Positions 34,050-45,204 are shown, numbered from the stretch's first letter. The stretch: 64,000 bases of DNA from Symbiodinium kawagutii (GCA_009767595.1 VSDK01015717.1:371362-435361), one strand, 5' to 3'. Notes: a model not told the origin generated them from the sequence alone. Program-made: numbers and translations.

Positions 34050-34421
34050 TGCCAACACAATGTTCGCTGTCGATGTCACATCAACATTTGCATCACCCAG
34101 CAAACTCGCGGCGCCCCCCAGGCCTGCCGAAAAGAACAATTGCAAGGCCTGACTGATTTCCCCCCACGCTGAAGTGCAAACCCCAACACGTAGCAACTCC
34201 ACAAAGGTTGGATTTGTCGCTTCACCTTTTGCTTTTTCGCTGGCTATAACTGCCATCAGTGGCGCTTGTTCCTGTAAGAGCTTACTGAGAACCAATTGGC
34301 AACCACCGTTCTGTCTACCTTGACTCGTCTTCGTCGCGATGCTAATCATCATACCTAAAACCTTAACTGTTGTTGTGGCTATATTGCTTGACTGCTGTTG
34401 GTCGGTGGTCAGAGAGGCCAA
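34050..34421 (-). CDS. Exon-like open frame, hypothetical protein (partial)
   Basis: An open minus frame of about 130 codons has good protein character. A Thr/Ser/Gln-rich start is followed by alternating helical stretches with KLLQEQAPLMAVIASEKAKG and a Gly/Ala/Leu-rich end. A GTGGCA at about 34049 could be the splice donor. No family recognised. It may belong with the minus-strand DHHC exon at 29.1 kb, but that link is speculative. Confidence 0.4.
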
Positions 34422-34439
34422 CCATTGCCCGTAATTTTT

Positions 34440-36850
34440 GCTCTGTCCTTAACCATCAGCCAACATAAAACATCATGATGGTTACCAACCATGGACTATC
34501 ATTATCTTCCAACAATGTTCCTGCAACATAATCTCTCACAATTACTGCGCATGAATCAGCATATGATTTGGGGATGCTTTCACTTGTGCCAGTCATCATC
34601 TACCGAGGCCGGTCCATGAGTTGCCAAGACGAACAGTGTCTGGTATTTGATAGAATCATTATTTGTATTGCAGCTTCTCATGTTGATTTGCCGATCATCA
34701 TCCACCAACTTATCGACAGTCATCAATCCTGACTCACCCTTCTCAAGCATTCGCATTGTCACTTTGAACCCCAACTGAACCAGCAAATGTTCCCAGGGTC
34801 AACTTGTCACCAGCGCTCCCCCGCGGAGTACCCATGGCGCGCCACCGCAGCCGCGTGACAACTTAGCGCCAGCAGCGTCAGCAGTTGCATGATGCCATCT
34901 GCTGCCGAGCACCACCTGCCATGACACGACGCGGGGGTCCGCCCTGTCACAACGGCGCGTTGGGTGCGTTGGTTCCCTGAAGGATCTCAGCATCGTCACA
35001 ATCATCATCTTTGCTAATACTATCATCTCATATTGATTTTTCTTATCATGGCTGGTTGGATGCTCATTTCTCCATTCGAGTTACTTGTTTCCACAACGAT
35101 TGAGTTTCCTCCAAGAGGAGATCATCGCGTGTGTTGGCAAGCGAAGGAGGCCATCACCACCATCAATGTGTCAGCCCTGACTCATCTGTGCCGGCTGCAA
35201 GCTTGGCCCGGTGACAGCGCGAGCTCTGCCGTCAGGTCATTGCCGTGTGGCCGCCCAGTTCGTGAGTTCGCAGATGGCGAGCGCCTCGCGGATCCACTCC
35301 TCGAGCCAGGAGCAGGTGCTCCGACTGGCGGGGGGTTGGCGGCCCTGGCAACCGCCTTGGGCCCGCTCCATGGAGGCCATTGGAAATTCTGCCCCTTTCG
35401 CACTGCTACACCACCCATGGCACCTCTGACAAAATCCTCAGTACTTCTCTGGCTTCGTCATCTTCAAGTAGTTCAGCCCTGACGACGCGCCCTCAGCGCG
35501 TTTAGAAGTCATGTGTGTCCATGTGGCCACAGACTGGGATCACATTTGCATGTCTTACACTCGCTACCTGCTGTTCAAATCTGAAGGCCCCCTCACGCCT
35601 AAATCCCAATCCGCAATCCTCCTATGGCAGGACCGGAAACCAAATCCTTCAAGGTCCCGACTGCTGCTGATCTTCTTGGAATCGGCTCACTTTTAAGTGG
35701 TGAGAACGTGCAGCATCCAAACATAGCCAGCGGGAGCTAAGCTGACACTAATCATCAACGATCAGTGTCCCTTCCTTGATGGTCAATGAATGGCTCTGAT
35801 GGCTTATGGTTGGTTCCATGATTTACGATCAGCTTCTCTTTTATATTTTTTTTTGCGATTGTTGGTCACAACCATCCTTTACCAAATCATTCGGCTTTAT
35901 ACCTTATCAATCACCAAGCAATCGTACATACATACATATGTCATCACTCCATCATCACCATGATGCTGGTCCGTATACCGATGTACTCAGCCTACTTCAT
36001 TGATTAACTCGTCGACATCGGGGGTCCACTCTAGATTGACATATCATTTCAGGCCCACCTAAGTCCCAACCATTATACGCTCAGTTGGCCGGTCGCTCTT
36101 GGTTATGATCCTCGACGATGAAAACATTTTTTCGTCAATCAGGATCCCATATGGGAATTTCTAAAATATTGGTAACCTGACCTGAACCCGGATGGTTTAT
36201 TACTCTCAGCAAATAATGTTGAATAATCCAGTTAATGTTGAATAATCCATATGACATAATTAATCTGGGTCCTCTATTATACTAGTAAAGTTGGATAATC
36301 CTTGATTCACCATTTATAGTAATAAACGAACCATTTTGGAGGGTCCTCCATTTTGAGAACTTGGTACACTTCCACGGCTGTGGCAGGAACGACTCCAAAA
36401 GTGTGACACATAAATCCACCATCAGCAGCCCATCACAAACCACATGAAAGCAGGATTAACCACTGATTGACCATCAGCAACCATCACTAAACCATGAGCT
36501 TTCATGAATCAGCTGTCATCAACCATTGATGAACCACTATCCTTAAATGCCCAACCATGATTAACCGTGACTCAACCACCATATTTCATCAAGTAACCAT
36601 GAATCAACCATGATTCTTCACTGATTAACCATCATTAACCATCAACTGCCATCTGGTACCACCACTCCTGGGGCCCGCTCCAAATCGCTCCACCTTTCAA
36701 GGGCCAGTGGCCGGGATAGCCCTGGCTTGCCGCCCAACCAGCCATCCGCCTGGCAAATCTCCAGCGTTCAGGCGGTCCAATACTGAAGTGGACCTCAGAT
36801 TGACTACGGCTGGATGTGCAGCTGGGGTCAGTTCACCATGGTTATAGGCC
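34440..36850. other. GC-variable spacer with exon-like islands
   Basis: Islands at 34780-34990, 35090-35690 and 36660-36830 are GC-rich with several open frames on both strands. The words at 36690-36715 (CTTTCAAGGGCCAGTGGCCG) recur in diverged form at 63950-63975, suggesting a duplicated exon or repeat. No assignment is possible. Confidence 0.3.
36260..36360. mobile_element. MITE-A remnant
   Basis: Core CCATTTATAGTAATAAACGA and right end GGGTCCTCCATTTTGAGAAC; the left terminus is decayed. Confidence 0.4.
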
Positions 36851-36852
36851 CT

Positions 36853-36973
36853 ATATGGCTATGGGTCAATATTAACCAACCAATAATGGTGGTTATTACC
36901 CAACCAACTATAGGGAAAACAATGGTTAATGATAGGGGAACCAGGGGTATGGGATTTTGACCCACAGCCATAT
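36853..36973 (-). mobile_element. MITE-B copy 1 (inverted orientation)
   Basis: ATATGGCTATGGGTCAATAT at the left and TTGACCCACAGCCATAT at the right are inverted repeats. The interior is the reverse complement of the other copies (AACCAGGGGTA, then TAGGGAAAACAATGGTTAAT). Confidence 0.8.
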
Positions 36974-36974
36974 G

Positions 36975-37526
36975 GTAGCTGAACTAACCCCGTTACGAAA
37001 TCATGGGAATTGTGACCACTGACCGGCTCGCCGTGGGGGTGCACATCCAAGTATCAGAGTTGTGAGGAATGGAAACATAATGGGTATGTGACATGTGCCA
37101 AAAATAATGATTATCTTACGGATGGAAACCATAGCAACAATTATTGATATGGCTAATGGTTGATAATGGTAATGATCAATCATGGCTAGTTGTTATTAAT
37201 CAGAGTGGTTAGTAATAGTATAGAGCTAATAATCCGTGTAATAGTTATTAGTAATCATAATGACTAATGGGGGATCATAACCTGCTAGTTGCTAGTAATG
37301 GCCAATCATAGTGGTTAGTAGTGGAGAATCATAATGGTTCGTAATCGTATGTAACAAAACCACACAATGGTTGATAGTTTTCCCGCAGTTGGATATGACT
37401 ATCACAATGGGTAGTACTGGCTTGTAGTGGTCAATAACGGTCAACTAGGGGGGATAATAACCAACAGAAAAAGGGAATACAATGTTCTAATGATGCTTCC
37501 CCTTGGGAAACAAACCTAGAATCGAA
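36975..37526. other. Spacer of degenerate TAGTAATGGTTA words
   Basis: Many variants of GGTTAGTAATGG, plus a fragment at 37447-37476 resembling the MITE-B interior in reverse. No gene seen. Confidence 0.45.
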
Positions 37527-37650
37527 ATATGGCTGTGGGTCAAAACCCTGTACCCCTGGTTCCCCCACTATTAACCATTGTTTTCCCTATAGTTTGTTGG
37601 TGGAAATCCCCCATTAGTTGGTTGGTTAACTGCTTGATCCATAGCCATAT
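37527..37650 (+). mobile_element. MITE-B copy 2
   Basis: ATATGGCTGTGGGTCAAAAC at the left and CCATAGCCATAT at the right. The interior has TGTACCCCTGGTTCC, TATTAACCATTGTTTTCCC and GTTTGTTGGTGG, shared by all four copies. Confidence 0.8.
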
Positions 37651-37744
37651 CCTATTTTTATGGTGGATGTTCCATGCAACCAGGTTCGTTTACCAAAGTG
37701 TTGCTATTATAATGTAGTTAACCGCAGGATTTGTAATGATAATC

Positions 37745-37844
37745 CGGTTGGTGGTTTAACCCCTATGAATAATAATATTAGTCAACCAACCATTTGTTAA
37801 CAAGTACTGAGGAAATAAAGCATGTTTGAAACCACCAACCAGTA
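37745..37844. mobile_element. MITE-C copy 2
   Basis: CGGTTGGTGGTTTAACCCC at the left and GTTTGAAACCACCAACCAGT at the right are inverted. Core GTCAACCAACCATTTGTTAA. Confidence 0.8.
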
Positions 37845-38102
37845 GTGGTTCTAGTATTTACTAGTTTGTTTGATGGTGAATCAATCGTTCTCTAGTGGCT
37901 AATGGGTAGGAATGATTGCTGTCTAGCGATCTAACATAGCAATGGATGGCGCACCACTCGTGGATGACTTACCAATTGGGAACGGTGATTTTCCAGCCAG
38001 CTATGTTCCATCAGCGGAGGGCAACCATAATAAACTGCTGTTGTTGCTCATCGCTAATCATGGTTTCATAGCCATTATACACCATCAAACTAATCAAGTA
38101 AT

Positions 38103-38309
38103 CTGGCTGGTAGTTTCAACCCCGATGAAAAATACGTAGGCTAAGGCGGAGAATCGGGCGTTATTTTTCACAGTGTTTTATGACGTCGGTTCATAGTTTT
38201 TCCTATAAAAAAATTGAATACTGCGCAGGACAAATATTAGTCAACACACCATTTGATAATGACTACTAGGGAAATATGAGATCTTAGAAACAATCTGCCA
38301 CCAGCCAGT
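38103..38309. mobile_element. MITE-C copy 3 carrying a ~95-bp insertion
   Basis: The left terminus CTGGCTGGTAGTTTCAACCCC and the right part (ATTAGTCAACACACCATTTG to CTGCCACCAGCCAGTA) are family-like. An unrelated segment of about 95 bases (38137-38231) sits between AATACG and CAAATATTAG. Confidence 0.6.
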
Positions 38310-38970
38310 AATGATAGTTGACGACATTTGAAAACCATTTGAGTAATTGTTGACTAGTGGTTCACAATGATTAGCTCAGCTAGGATCAACCCCATAGTCG
38401 GTTTACCACTGGAAACAACTACTGGCAAGCCATTCAACTACTAAGTTACCAGCAGTTCACTATTGGTTAGCTGGCCAGAAAGTGATTAGCCACTAGTTGG
38501 TTACTGCTCCTTTTACCAGTTGGGTACTACTTGTCTGCCACTACTTGGATGTGCACCCGCACTTTTGAACTGGTCACATTCACCGTTGTTATAGGATTAG
38601 TTCAGCTACCTTACAGGGCTACCGGCACCATTATTTCAAGTAGTTGATTGGTTGGTTCAGTATTGGTAACTTACTTTACAAGGCTAAAACCAACCAGTTA
38701 AATCATTAAAATCCCTAACTTAGCTTACAAGGCTACTTGCCAAACTGATAGGGGTTGTAGCCAACCTTATAACCAACCAGTTCCAATCCCAACTTCACAT
38801 CCAGCCGTACCATTGGTGGAGCTTGGTGAATCGGTCTGCTCTACGCCACCGTTGGTGCGAACAAGACGCTGAGGTGACGAGGCTGGCAATCCTCAGAACA
38901 TCGGCTGGTGCCCTGAAGTTGTCCTGGTGAAGATGTTGATGCCCGGGGTGGCTTTGAAGGTGCCCCACAA
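38310..38970. other. Spacer with an exon-like island at 38800-38960
   Basis: Degenerate CCAGTTG/TACTGG words are followed by a GC-rich island open on both strands. Strand and product unresolved. Confidence 0.3.
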
Positions 38971-38974
38971 AAAG

Positions 38975-39080
38975 TGGTTGGTGGTTGAACCACCCCGTCA
39001 TGAAAAATATGCATCTCAACCAACTAACCATTTGTTAATCAAAGGGAAAATAAGCATGTCGATCAAACCACCAACCAATC
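38975..39080. mobile_element. MITE-C copy 4
   Basis: TGGTTGGTGGTTGAACCACC at the left and GATCAAACCACCAACCA at the right. Core CTCAACCAACTAACCATTTG with AAGGGAAAATAAGCATG. Confidence 0.75.
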
Positions 39081-39308
39081 TGGTTAACCAAAACTGTTGA
39101 GTATTATCCCCCATTAATCAGTACAATCCCCTATAAAAAATAGGTATCAATAAACCCCAATGAACCCCATAGGTATCTTCAAGCTATGAACCCCATTAGT
39201 TAAACTGGCTGTTATAACTGGGGGGTACCACTCGAAGTAGCTTCTAGTGGGCTATAATCAGTACCACTATAAGCTACCCAGTTGGCCGGCTATTACCAGC
39301 GGGCAACT

Positions 39309-39460
39309 ATCATCACTCATGATAGATATATGTGCACCTAGGTTGGTTCCAATCAGTTTCAATCCAACTTATGACCCGGTGATTGCCACCCTGTAGACAA
39401 TCACTCATGATAGATATCAATCTATGTAAGTTTGGTTCCAATCATTTCCAACTTATAACC
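39309..39460. repeat. Diverged direct repeat, ~90 bp
   Basis: ATCACTCATGATAGATAT near 39310 recurs near 39400. Each copy is followed by a TTGGTTCCAATCA-type segment and TCCAACTTATAACC. Confidence 0.6.
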
Positions 39461-39668
39461 AAGGAGTTAAGCCTTCTGGTTCGAACCATGCTTCGCCCAA
39501 GCCGCTGGTCATCGTTGCGGCGCCCTCGTTCCGGTGGTCAAGGCTCATGCACGTCACGATGACGAGACCCACGACAGATTCCTCCCAGAACCTGGGATCT
39601 CGCTTCGGCCTGGGAGGCAGATCTTCGGAACGTGGGAATGGTGGGTGGTTAATGCTACACACATGGCT

Positions 39669-39771
39669 TGTGGTTTCTCAAGCCGTGGGGAACGCCTCAA
39701 AATGGATGGTTTGTTACCAGAAATGGGTAATCAAGGATGATTTGGGGGTGCCCAATCTTGAGAAACACCCC
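39669..39771. mobile_element. MITE-A copy 5
   Basis: TGTGGTTTCTCAAGCCGTGG at the left and CCCAATCTTGAGAAACACCC at the right are inverted. The interior has ATGGTTTGTTACCAGAAATGG and ATGATTTGGGGGTGC. Confidence 0.65.
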
Positions 39772-40740
39772 CATATGTGCTCTCCCCAAGGGGGTCCACG
39801 GCCGTTGCTTGTCACATGTGGGCAGTGGCCTACACACAGATGGATTCCGGACATACTACGCATTGCAGTTCAGGTTTGAACCGCAATTCCTTTCCTGGAT
39901 GTAAGAAACAAGCAGCCAAATGGTGGGGATATGGCCGTGAATGCCAACTTACCACTAGATCAGTTGGCTATAAGGGTAATCTTTCTTGTTAACTGATGGT
40001 AGGATTCTTGGTTTTGGAAGTTCTTAAACACCCAACGGTACATTTCCCTCACTGAGGGATACTGAGGGATGTTCATCATCTATGGTGGGTGGCCAGAAGC
40101 CATTCCCAAAAAATATGCTAGCCAATCATTCACCTCGGTCTTGGCGCGCGTCCACCAAGCATCACGCCACTTTCCGTGGGCGCGATGTCCATGCCACACA
40201 GGCACACGAGCAAAACCAGTCTGTACAACAAACACACAAGCACTAATGGAAATCAGCCAGAAATTCTAAATCTTGAGAAAAAGAAATGTTCGAACCACAT
40301 GAAACCACAAACTACAGCAGTGATAGAATCCGAGTCAGGGTAGATCAGCTAAGGGCGCAAGTCTTCTATTTGCCATGGCGGATCAGCTGGGAGTACGGTG
40401 ACGTGGAGTACCCCAGGATCCACCAACGCTTACCCCAGGATCCACCAAGGCTGGAATGAAACACAACAGCCAGGATTTAAGCTGGGTTTGCCGGCAAAAA
40501 ATTGGTGTTTTGTTGGTGGGTCATCAGGGGAGAGCTTCTCACTGGTTCTGTCAGGCAGGAAACAAATGCACCAAGTATTAATCATTTTCTACGGCCCATA
40601 AACTCGGCACCAAAGGCAACTGCTTTCACTACTCCGTCTCCCAAAAAACAGTTGTTTCCCCTACTCAGGCCAAGTACGGGCAAACAAAACAATGTTTGAT
40701 GTTGCTAATATTAATAAATAATCCCAAATTTTTGCCGGGT

Positions 40741-40925
40741 TGGTTTGCCATGTCACTGGGCCGCCGTCATTCCATTCGTCCCAGTGGCAGTGGTGGCAGC
40801 TGGTGCAGCGGCAACAAACGCTCCCAGGCGTCCAAATCCTGTGGGCCAACAGGTTGTGACTTTCCTCAAGAAAGTGGAGACCCCATGCGGTGTCCGCAAC
40901 CGGTGCAACAATCATCCAATATCTG
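40741..40925 (+). CDS. Candidate exon, hypothetical (plus strand favoured)
   Basis: The plus frame encodes a Val/Ala-rich hydrophobic stretch that could be a membrane segment. It is followed by Pro/Arg and then a Lys/Cys-containing end, before donor-like GTGATTGG or GTGAGTAA sites at 40926-40935. A minus frame is also open across the island, so the strand is not certain. No family recognised. Confidence 0.3.
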
Positions 40926-41290
40926 GTGATTGGTGAGTAAATGGATGCGAGCAATTATAATGACTACAATCATACGGGTAGTCTAGCGTCTCTGGAATCA
41001 TAGCTGGTGTGACTATGATTCTCCCGCTGATTGGTTCACCAACCAGCTGGTGACACATGTTTAACCAGCTGGTGTGTAGTCTTTCGGTGGTGAAGAGGCA
41101 ACAACACCTCAAAAGCTTGGTGCCTTGCAATCCAATAGCTATTGGTTTATCACAACTATTGGATGATTTTTTTACTGTACATGGATGGTTTATCGCTACA
41201 AATGGTTGGCGGTTTCTGAAAATTCTGGTTGATAATGATGAATACAGGGGATAATCACCAACAACAACAAGGGTTAGTCAACTATTATAT

Positions 41291-41391
41291 GGTGGTTTCT
41301 TAAAACAGGGAACCCCAAAGCTATGGTTGGTTTATGAGCAAAGATGAGTAATATTAGGTGAATTGTGGGCACCCTATTTTAAGAAACCACC
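41291..41391. mobile_element. MITE-A copy 6
   Basis: GGTGGTTTCTTAAAACAGGG at the left and CCCTATTTTAAGAAACCACC at the right form nearly perfect inverted ends. Confidence 0.8.
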
Positions 41392-41397
41392 AAAGGC

Positions 41398-41539
41398 GTG
41401 TTTCTCAAATAGGTGGACCCTAAAATCAACCGTTTATCATCAGACTCTTGGGGGATGATTTTGGGGTTCATGATTTCGAGACCATACAAATGGTTGATAT
41501 TGGATGATTTGGGGGTATCCCTTTTTTGAGAAACCACCA
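41398..41539. mobile_element. MITE-A copy 7 (longer variant)
   Basis: GTGTTTCTCAAATAGGTGG at the left and ATCCCTTTTTTGAGAAACCACC at the right. The interior is longer than usual (142 bases in total) and has two GGATGATTTTGGGG-like copies, suggesting partial internal duplication. It lies seven bases from copy 6 and directly abuts a MITE-D end. Confidence 0.7.
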
Positions 41540-41542
41540 CAT

Positions 41543-41790
41543 ACAAGGTGGGGCCCCCAAACGTTACCAGTTGGTTGAGATCCACCCTTTGACTAGAGTT
41601 ATATCTCCGATTCGTCTAGTAGTTACCCTAGTTCTGTTCACCGACTGGTCGTCATCAAAAGTGAAATCACCATCCTGGGATTGATAATTGATATCATCTG
41701 CAAGGTGGGGCTCCCTGCTTGTAAGTTGGTTAAGATTCGCCTTTAAAAAAGCTAGCTATCCTAGATGTGTAGTTCCTCGTTTGTTTTCCA
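41543..41790. mobile_element. Two MITE-D ends in direct orientation
   Basis: CAAGGTGGGGCCCCCAAACG (41545) and GCAAGGTGGGGCTCCCTG (41700) each begin a similar segment (AGTTGGTT[G/A]AGAT, then CTAG...TAGTT). The matching inverted ends are not evident, so these may be solo ends or a tandem array. Confidence 0.55.
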
Positions 41791-41903
41791 ATCATAGAAG
41801 CCAGTACAGCTAGCGGGCTCAGCACACAGACAGCTATCAAAGTCAAAAAAATCATAGAAGCCAGTAGCTTCTGATCTGAAAGTGTTTTGGTAGTCACCAC
41901 TTT

Positions 41904-42016
41904 CGTGTGGGTCAAAATCCTGTACCCCTGGTTCCCTATCATTAACCATTGTTTTCCCTATAAAGTGGCTGGTTATTATCCCCCGTTATTGTTGGTTAAT
42001 ATTGACCCATAGCCAC
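41904..42016 (+). mobile_element. MITE-B copy 3
   Basis: GTGTGGGTCAAAATCCTGTA at the left and TTGACCCATAGCCAC at the right; the interior matches copies 2 and 4. The outer bases have diverged. Confidence 0.75.
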
Positions 42017-42189
42017 TGAACATACTAAAAACCAACCATTTTTGGTGTCCCCCGATTCTTGTGATGCAGCTGCCTACCCGGTGTGTGTCACTTGGTTGCC
42101 GCTGGGAGGTGAGTTACCACGACTGGTGTGCTGTGAATGACAACCTAGCTATCCCATGAAACAACAAGGCTTGGGCATGGCACGAGCAT

Positions 42190-42390
42190 ACCTTTTGTAA
42201 CAGTGATCTGTTTTAATCACCTAGTGATCACCAAATGATTAAAGTGATTTGATGTTCTGTAATCCGAAGATGATTGAAACGGATCACCTGTAGCCGTTGT
42301 TTCAATCATGATAGTGATCAGTGATCCGATCGGTTTGGATGTCTATGATTTATGCAGATCACTGATCACTAGCATAATCATGATGTTTAC
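42190..42390. repeat. Dense cluster of GATCACT palindromes
   Basis: Words such as AGTGATCA, GATCACTGATCACTAG and GTGATCAGTGATCC recur. In addition ATGATTGAAACGG (from 42271) is inverted about 22 bases downstream as CCGTTGTTTCAATCAT. Probably a decayed inverted-repeat element. Confidence 0.55.
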
Positions 42391-42570
42391 AGTAGGATGA
42401 GGAATAACGTAGCCAGGACAAAACTGCAAGACACCAACAACATAACAATAATCCCAACAATAACAACGACAACGAATGCAAACAACAACAAACAACTAGT
42501 AAGTACATGGGCTACAAATCACAGGGTACCACAACCAAACAAATTCACGACTCGGAATACCAGCATGTCT

Positions 42571-42672
42571 GCAAGGTGGGTCCCCAAAACGATATATCTT
42601 GGTCAGTTTGAGCCACATCATTTAACCAGCTAGTTCTATCAGTTCCCTCGTAGTTGCCCTACTTATGGGCCC
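42571..42672. mobile_element. MITE-D copy (diverged)
   Basis: GCAAGGTGGGTCCCCAAAAC at the left and TATGGGCCCCAAC at the right are partly inverted. The interior has GTTGCCCTAC as in other copies. Confidence 0.5.
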
Positions 42673-42674
42673 CA

Positions 42675-43465
42675 ACAAATCGCTAACCATTGGGAGCCCC
42701 GGTCCCTGGTGGCTTTCCATCGCCCTCCCAACCTTCAGATCCGGCAACTGCTCGCTATGCTCAAAGGGCTCCAGGAGACTGGCACCGGGGGCAGCTGATG
42801 ACCATGGGTGGCCCGGTCCCCGGTCGGTAGGCCCTGGTAGGTCCTGGTTGGTCCCCTGTAGGCCCCTCTGTTGGGGCTTGGTAGGCCCCTCTGTAAGGTC
42901 ACTAGAAGCCGAGAGTTGATGTGTTTTCAGGTGTCCAGCTTTGTTGGAACGCGCATTCTGGAGTAAAAAGTAAGGCTATAAGTGCGGCATCGTCCATGTT
43001 ACAGAAAGTAGGACGTACACCATTGAACAATGAAATACATTCGAATTGCTAGATTTTCTCTCAGAGCTATTCGATTATCAGTAGTCACTGTTGTCTCAAC
43101 TGAGAACCATCAAGAGATTAACGCTTCTGGTCATTGTTCTCTTTGGAGATCAGTTCACCATCAATCACATGTGTCAACGTCAGGTAAAAAATGATCAGCC
43201 AGCCCTGTTTGCATCTACGCTCCATCTACCTACAAACCCAAGTTATCCAATGTGATGTATCTTGGCAAATACACCATACATGTCACATGTTTATTGGAAA
43301 CAACAAATCGGTAAGACAAGCTTTGCCAACCAGTAAATCATGTTTACTATTGTATGTCATGTTTGTTTTCGTCTGGCGTATTGCAAAATTATTGCTGGCT
43401 GAACGAAATCATTTCTGACCAAACAAACGTATTGCTTACTTTCATAGCTGGCCTTCGAAAGTAGC
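42675..43465. other. Spacer, GC-rich island at 42.68-42.92 kb
   Basis: The island contains repeated GTAGGCCCCTCTG / GGTAGGCCCTGG words and a plus frame of 84 codons that looks repeat-driven. Nothing else is supported. Confidence 0.35.
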
Positions 43466-43469
43466 ATAT

Positions 43470-43577
43470 GGTGGCTTCTCAACGCACGGGATCCTTCTAA
43501 ATCATCCAATGTGAAGCATCTATATATAGTAATTGACCAAATATTTTTTAGGGTTCCCAATTTTGAGAAATCACCCA
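43470..43577. mobile_element. MITE-A copy 8
   Basis: GGTGGCTTCTCAACGCACGG at the left and GGTTCCCAATTTTGAGAAATCACC at the right. The core has ATCATCCAATGTG and TATAGTAATTGACC. Confidence 0.7.
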
Positions 43578-43859
43578 TACAGTACAAGTTTAACCGTTTA
43601 AACATTATTGTTGGTGATTAGCTCCTCTGATTGACCACTATAATGCCTTATAAAACCACTGCCTTCCTAGGCAGACATATGTTCAAAATTGACATGAAAC
43701 CCATCTACTGGTTCACGTCAATGGTGTTTTTCCTGTGATTGCCACCTTGGAAATGCCCAATGAGTTCACTTCGTACGTGCCCGTTTCAATAGCGCTACTC
43801 TGGCATCCATGTTTGTTAACAAGTCGACCATGATGAACTATCAGGAGCCATCAAAAACT

Positions 43860-44590
43860 ACAGTATCACTAACCAGCTTAGTAACCATCATTATCCATCA
43901 AATGAAATCGCTATTTGCGTTGGTGCCATCAATTTTGTCGGTGATATCCATAAATTGATGAGTACCACCCATTGAAACAACCAATGGTTTCATGGCATGC
44001 CAAACATTATTACCCATAATCATCCATCAATCACTATCAACCGCCATGAGCCCAGCTTTCTAACCATCATGATTTATCATATGAAACACCATTCACCATC
44101 ATTTTCACTGGTGGTTGCCATGATTCACCATCATGTTGCTCACTGACCATAAGAACACATGATTATTGACCTTTCTTCTTGGATATCAGGATGATCATTC
44201 CTATCCGACTCACCAGACTATTAAGACTGATCATCTCCTGAACATGATCAACCATCATTAACCATCATTAATCAGCCTAGCTAACCATCATCCGCCATAT
44301 GGATGATACATTTTCACCATCATAAACCAATCATGTGCTGGTTAACCATTCATAGCTCAGCCAGTTCTAACCACTACAAACTGATTAACCATTTCTATTA
44401 TTGACCATTGTTAGGTGTTACAACCCCTGGTTAACCATTTCTAGGCATCATAAACCCATCATAAACCTCAGTTAACCATTCATAGCTCAACCATTTCTAA
44501 CCATTATGAACTACTTAACCATTTCTAAACATCATAAACCTATTAACCCACCATAAAACCATCATAAACCCATTCTAAACCCATCATAGT
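43860..44590. repeat. Degenerate TTAACCATCATTAACCATCA-type array
   Basis: Dozens of variants of (A)ACCATCAT / TTAACCATTTCTA follow each other without a strict period. Similar stretches occur at 32800-32930 and 36460-36650. No coding content. Confidence 0.7.
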
Positions 44591-44596
44591 CATATG

Positions 44597-44697
44597 GGTG
44601 TTTCTCAAAATAGGGGTACCCCCAAATCATCCATTATCAGTCAATCTATAATAATAAACCAACCATTTTGTGGGTACCCCTATTTTGAGAAACCACC
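44597..44697. mobile_element. MITE-A copy 9 (best-preserved ends)
   Basis: GTGTTTCTCAAAATAGGGGT at the left is inverted at the right as ACCCCTATTTTGAGAAACCAC, with further complementarity inward through GTACCCCCAAA / TTTTGTGGGTAC. It is flanked by CATAT and ATATG. Confidence 0.85.
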
Positions 44698-44823
44698 ATA
44701 TGGCTGTGGGTCAGTTCACCCGTACCCCTGGTTCCCCATCATTAACCAGGCTGTTTTCCCTATAGTTTGTTGGTGAACTTATCCCCCATTAGTTGGTTGA
44801 TTCATATGGACCCATAGTCATAT
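44698..44823 (+). mobile_element. MITE-B copy 4, abutting MITE-A copy 9
   Basis: ATATGGCTGTGGGTCAGTTC at the left and GACCCATAGTCATAT at the right; the interior is family-typical. The left terminus touches the end of MITE-A copy 9. The sequence before copy 9 (CATAGTCATAT) resembles a MITE-B right end, so MITE-A may have inserted at an ATAT between or inside MITE-B copies. Confidence 0.8.
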
Positions 44824-44899
44824 ATAGCTGGTATATCCCTACTATTGATGCTTCTTATCCCCTATTATTAACCATGATAACCAGCTAGGCTTCACCACT

Positions 44900-45180
44900 G
44901 GTTAACCACCATATGCTCAGCCATTGAAAAGCCCACATGGACACCCACCCTTCGCGCCTCTTTGGCTCCTCCATGCGCCAGTACTCCGTTTCCATGCCGA
45001 AGCGAAGAGGGACGTGGGCCCATGGCGTGCGTTGCTAACACCAACGCTGGGTACGCAACAGGAGGAGCTACGATGTAACAGCAGCAACTATCTTCTTCCA
45101 CACTGCCAGAGTCCTTGTCAGAACGCCTGCCTGCACAAGCCAACCCAAAAACCGTAGTGGGGTCAGCTGAAAATGCATGT
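44900..45180. other. GC-rich exon-like island next to the retrotransposon 3' end
   Basis: Open frames exist on both strands (minus 45143-44892, plus 44924-45157). The plus frame from 44937 has a short Met/Arg/Ser-rich stretch. Strand and product unresolved; part may be the retroelement 3' untranslated region. Confidence 0.3.
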
Positions 45181-45204
45181 AATTAACTCAACCTGGCTCA
45201 ACCA

